This document shows, one piece after another, positions 7,423 to 9,534 of a stretch of DNA of 9,534 bases. Position 1 is the first letter of the stretch. Each line of letters begins with the position of its first letter. The stretch comes from Pseudomonadota bacterium (GTDB lineage Bacteria > Pseudomonadota > Alphaproteobacteria > Parvibaculales > Parvibaculaceae), in the NCBI GenBank assembly GCA_021780275.1, contig JAJXZC010000051.1, positions 1 through 9,534 of the forward strand, read 5' to 3'. The notes beneath the pieces were generated by a model. That model ran no database searches and was not told the DNA's origin. It saw nothing but the letters and a program-made list of their open reading frames with translations. The translations under genes were made by a program, and so were the position numbers.

Positions 7423-7431
7423 TGCTATATG
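7423..7431 (+). promoter_or_regulatory. Candidate extended -10 promoter for gcdH
   Basis: TGCTATATG combines an extended -10 TG with TATATG (7426-7431; four of six matches to TATAAT). The -35 region at the proper distance is poor. Start of transcription would be near 7438, leaving a leader of about 29 bases with a GAGG ribosome site at 7455-7458. This is the best candidate in the 84-base gap but rests on sequence likeness alone. Confidence 0.35.
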
Positions 7432-7466
7432 ACCGGCCAAACGCTTATTTCCGCGAGGTCAAGCCG

Positions 7467-8669
7467 ATGTCAGAAGCCGTGAAGGCCAATCCGCCGCTTC
7501 CGCCCTTCAACTGGGAGGACCCGCTCCTCCTCGACGAGCAGCTCACCGAAGAAGAGCGGCTGGTGCGCGACAGCGCGCGGGCCTATGCGCAGGAAAAGCT
7601 CTTCACCCGCGTGAAAGAGGCCAACCGCCACGAAATCTTCCATCGCGAGATCATGAACGAGATGGGCGCTCAGGGCCTTCTGGGTCCGACGCTGCCCGAA
7701 AAATATGGCTGCGCCGGCCTCTCCTATGTCTGCTACGGCCTCGCCGCGCGCGAAGTCGAGCGCGTGGATAGCGGCTACCGCTCGGCGATGAGCGTTCAGT
7801 CCTCGCTCGTCATGCATCCGATCTATGCCTATGGCTCGGAGGCCCAGCGCGAGAAATATCTGCCCAAGCTCGCCACCGGCGAATGGGTCGGCTGCTTCGG
7901 CCTGACCGAGCCCGATCACGGCTCCGATCCGGGGTCGATGAAGACCCGCGCGAAGAAGGTCGATGGCGGCTACATTCTCAACGGCGCGAAGATGTGGATC
8001 ACCAATGCGCCGATCTCCGATCTCGCCGTCGTCTGGGCGAAGACGGATGATGACGTCATCCGCGGCTTCGTCGTCGAACGCACCTTCAAGGGCTTCTCGA
8101 CGCCAAAGATCGAAGGCAAGTTCTCGCTTCGCGCCTCCATCACCGGCGAAATCTCGCTGCAGGATGTTTTCGTGCCGGATGAGAACCTGCTGCCGAATGT
8201 ACGCGGCCTCGCCGGCCCCTTCGGCTGCCTCAACCGCGCCCGCTATGGCATCGCCTGGGGCGCCATGGGCGCGGCTGAATTCTGCTGGCATGCGGCGCGG
8301 CAATACACACTCGACCGCAAGCAGTTCGGCCGCCCGCTCGCCGCGAACCAGCTCATCCAGAAGAAGCTCGCCGACATGCAGACCGAGATCACGCTCGGCC
8401 TTCAGGGCTGCCTGCAGCTCGGCCGCCTCTTCGACGAAGGCAAGGCGGCTCCCGCCGCGATCTCGCTGATGAAGCGCAACAATTGCGGCAAGGCACTCGA
8501 CATCGCTCGCATGGCCCGTGACATGCATGGCGGCAACGGCGTGTCGGACGAATATCACGTCATCCGCCACGCGATGAATCTTGAGGCGGTGAATACTTAT
8601 GAAGGCACGCATGACGTTCATGCGCTGATCCTCGGCCGCGAGATCACGGGGATACAGGCTTTCAGTTGA
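7467..8669 (+). CDS. gcdH: Glutaryl-CoA dehydrogenase
   Basis: A 400-residue flavoprotein of the acyl-CoA dehydrogenase family, closely resembling human and bacterial GCDH. It oxidises and decarboxylates glutaryl-CoA to crotonyl-CoA and CO2, passing electrons to electron-transfer flavoprotein, in lysine, hydroxylysine, tryptophan and glutarate breakdown. Diagnostic features: [21 protein letters not shown] at 103-123, giving Arg105 and Ser109, the counterparts of human R94 and S98 that hold the glutaryl carboxylate; the FAD-binding [13 protein letters not shown] at 143-155 and WITNAP at 177-182; [12 protein letters not shown] at 218-229; [22 protein letters not shown] at 283-304; and the catalytic base Glu379 in [16 protein letters not shown]. 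These separate it from straight-chain acyl-CoA dehydrogenases. Length is full. The ATG at 7467 has GAGG eight bases upstream. No CoA-transferase or ETF gene is visible nearby, so glutaryl-CoA must be supplied by genes elsewhere. Confidence 0.97.
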   Translation: MSEAVKANPPLPPFNWEDPLLLDEQLTEEERLVRDSARAYAQEKLFTRVKEANRHEIFHREIMNEMGAQGLLGPTLPEKYGCAGLSYVCYGLAAREVERVDSGYRSAMSVQSSLVMHPIYAYGSEAQREKYLPKLATGEWVGCFGLTEPDHGSDPGSMKTRAKKVDGGYILNGAKMWITNAPISDLAVVWAKTDDDVIRGFVVERTFKGFSTPKIEGKFSLRASITGEISLQDVFVPDENLLPNVRGLAGPFGCLNRARYGIAWGAMGAAEFCWHAARQYTLDRKQFGRPLAANQLIQKKLADMQTEITLGLQGCLQLGRLFDEGKAAPAAISLMKRNNCGKALDIARMARDMHGGNGVSDEYHVIRHAMNLEAVNTYEGTHDVHALILGREITGIQAFS

Positions 8670-8677
8670 TCGATGGC

Positions 8678-8706
8678 GCGGACCGGTGCCGTCTGGCCCG
8701 GTCCGC
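8678..8706. terminator. GC hairpin between gcdH and the exporter gene
   Basis: Arms GCGGACCGG (8678-8686) and CCGGTCCGC (8698-8706) form a perfect 9-bp stem with an 11-base loop, nine bases after the gcdH stop codon. It is followed by CTTC rather than a U-run. It could end the gcdH transcript partially or protect its 3' end. It lies 23 bases before the exporter start codon, and I see no good promoter between, so the two genes may still share a transcript. Confidence 0.45.
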
Positions 8707-8729
8707 CTTCAGGCACATGGGAGACGATC

Positions 8730-9534
8730 GTGAGTGACAGCGTTGCGAAGGCTCCCAGCCCGGCCGTGAAGGACACTGCCTTCGTCGTGCTCGCCGCGAT
8801 CAGCCTCTGTCATCTCATCAACGACATGCTGCAGTCGCTGTTGCCGGCGATCTATCCGATGTTGAAGGAGAATTATGGCCTCGACTTCGGGCAGGTGGGC
8901 CTCATCACCCTCACCTACCAGATGACCGCATCGCTGTTGCAGCCGGTCGTCGGCCTCTATACCGACAAGAGATCGAGCCCCTGGTCGCTCGCCATCGGCA
9001 TGGGCTTCACGCTGGCAGGCCTTCTGCTTCTCTCGGTTGCAAGCTCCTTCCTCATCCTGCTTGTCGCGGCCGCCCTTGTCGGCACGGGCTCGTCTATCTT
9101 CCACCCCGAATCCTCCCGCGTTTCGCGCATGGCGTCCGGCGGGCGGCATGGACTCGCGCAATCACTTTTTCAGGTCGGCGGGAACGCGGGCTCGGCCATC
9201 GGTCCTCTGCTCGCCGCCTTCATCGTCATTCAGAAGGGTCAGGCGAGCGTCGCATGGTTCTCCATCGCGGCGATGATCGGCATTGCGCTGCTCTGGAATA
9301 TCGGCGTCTGGTACAAGCGAAATGCGGCGCCCGCGCCCCAGACCCGCGCGCAAGCCACCGCGCATGGCGCAGCGATCACGCCGCGCCGCATGCGAACTGC
9401 CATCGGCATATTGCTGGCGCTGATCTTCTCGAAATATTTCTATCTCGCTGGCTTCACCAGCTACTACACATTCTACCTGATCGAGAAATTCCACATCTCG
9501 GTCGAGAACGCACAGGTTCTGCTCTTCGTCTTTC
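8730..9534 (+). CDS. fsr: Fsr-like major facilitator superfamily exporter (C-terminus cut by window edge)
   Basis: A polytopic inner-membrane transporter of the MFS, of which 268 residues are visible; E. coli Fsr is about 406, so roughly two thirds are present. From memory it matches the E. coli fosmidomycin-resistance protein strongly: AISLCHLINDMLQSLLPAIYPML (23-45), LLQPVVGLYTDKRSSPWSL (69-87, holding the MFS loop motif with D79-K80-R81), ALVGTGSSIFHPESSRVSRMASGGRHGLAQSLFQVGGN (115-152) and LIFSKYFYLAGFTSYYTFYLIEKF (231-254). At least six membrane segments precede a cytoplasmic loop (about 195-222) and the second half begins. Fsr proteins use the proton gradient to expel fosmidomycin-like or other small compounds; the natural substrate here is unknown. 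The GTG at 8730 is favoured: GGGAG lies six bases upstream, the nearby ATG at 8717 is out of frame and stops at once, and the fold begins near residue 18. Confidence 0.92.
   Translation, partial: MSDSVAKAPSPAVKDTAFVVLAAISLCHLINDMLQSLLPAIYPMLKENYGLDFGQVGLITLTYQMTASLLQPVVGLYTDKRSSPWSLAIGMGFTLAGLLLLSVASSFLILLVAAALVGTGSSIFHPESSRVSRMASGGRHGLAQSLFQVGGNAGSAIGPLLAAFIVIQKGQASVAWFSIAAMIGIALLWNIGVWYKRNAAPAPQTRAQATAHGAAITPRRMRTAIGILLALIFSKYFYLAGFTSYYTFYLIEKFHISVENAQVLLFVF

Noticed and set aside
7470..8621. 383-codon open frame antisense to gcdH
   Set aside because: Long antisense frames are common opposite GC-rich genes. The translation shows no domain, and gcdH is unmistakable.
8717..8735. ATG at 8717 as the exporter start
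   Set aside because: It is out of frame with the transporter and meets a stop codon after six codons. The GTG at 8730 has correct frame and a GGGAG ribosome site.

Overview
The window reads as chromosomal DNA from a GC-rich alphaproteobacterium. The support is codon usage dominated by G/C third positions, densely packed metabolic genes with divergent LysR regulators, and a dispersed palindromic repeat of a kind I associate with Alphaproteobacteria (Parvibaculum-, Caulobacter- or Sphingomonas-like genomes). The genus is not resolved. I see no tRNA, rRNA, CRISPR array or insertion sequence.

Left part (1-1976). A TauD/TfdA-type Fe(II)/2-oxoglutarate dioxygenase runs off the left edge on the minus strand. 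It is divergent from a Crp/Fnr-family regulator (544-1236). Between them lies an 18-bp palindrome (511-528), placed where a class II activator would sit relative to a plausible -10 for the dioxygenase. Next comes an A+T-richer gene for a small exported four-cysteine protein with no recognised family. A strong hairpin terminator and a nested-palindrome repeat follow.

Middle part (1994-5268). Two TIM-barrel flavoproteins of the nitronate monooxygenase superfamily flank a LysR regulator. The minus-strand one (1994-2992) resembles the Pseudomonas PA1024 NADH:quinone reductase more than true nitronate monooxygenases. The plus-strand one (4203-5210) is a different subfamily and ends at a good intrinsic terminator.

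Right-middle part (5268-7382). A minus-strand pair encodes an atypical extended SDR-fold protein and, starting inside its stop codon, a 37-residue single-pass membrane protein. The pair is divergent from a second LysR regulator, paralogous to the first. Their shared intergenic region holds a 20-bp A+T-rich palindrome, and the regulator's mRNA may be leaderless.

Right part (7467-9534). Glutaryl-CoA dehydrogenase (gcdH; lysine/tryptophan/glutarate catabolism) is followed by the first two thirds of an Fsr-like major facilitator exporter that runs off the right edge.

The region is mostly separate one- or two-gene transcription units, each with its own regulator, rather than one pathway operon. 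The most useful points beyond routine annotation are the coupled small membrane protein, the SDR without a visible catalytic Tyr/Lys pair, the Crp-type operator, the leaderless-promoter/operator arrangement, the exported orphan protein and the nested repeat.
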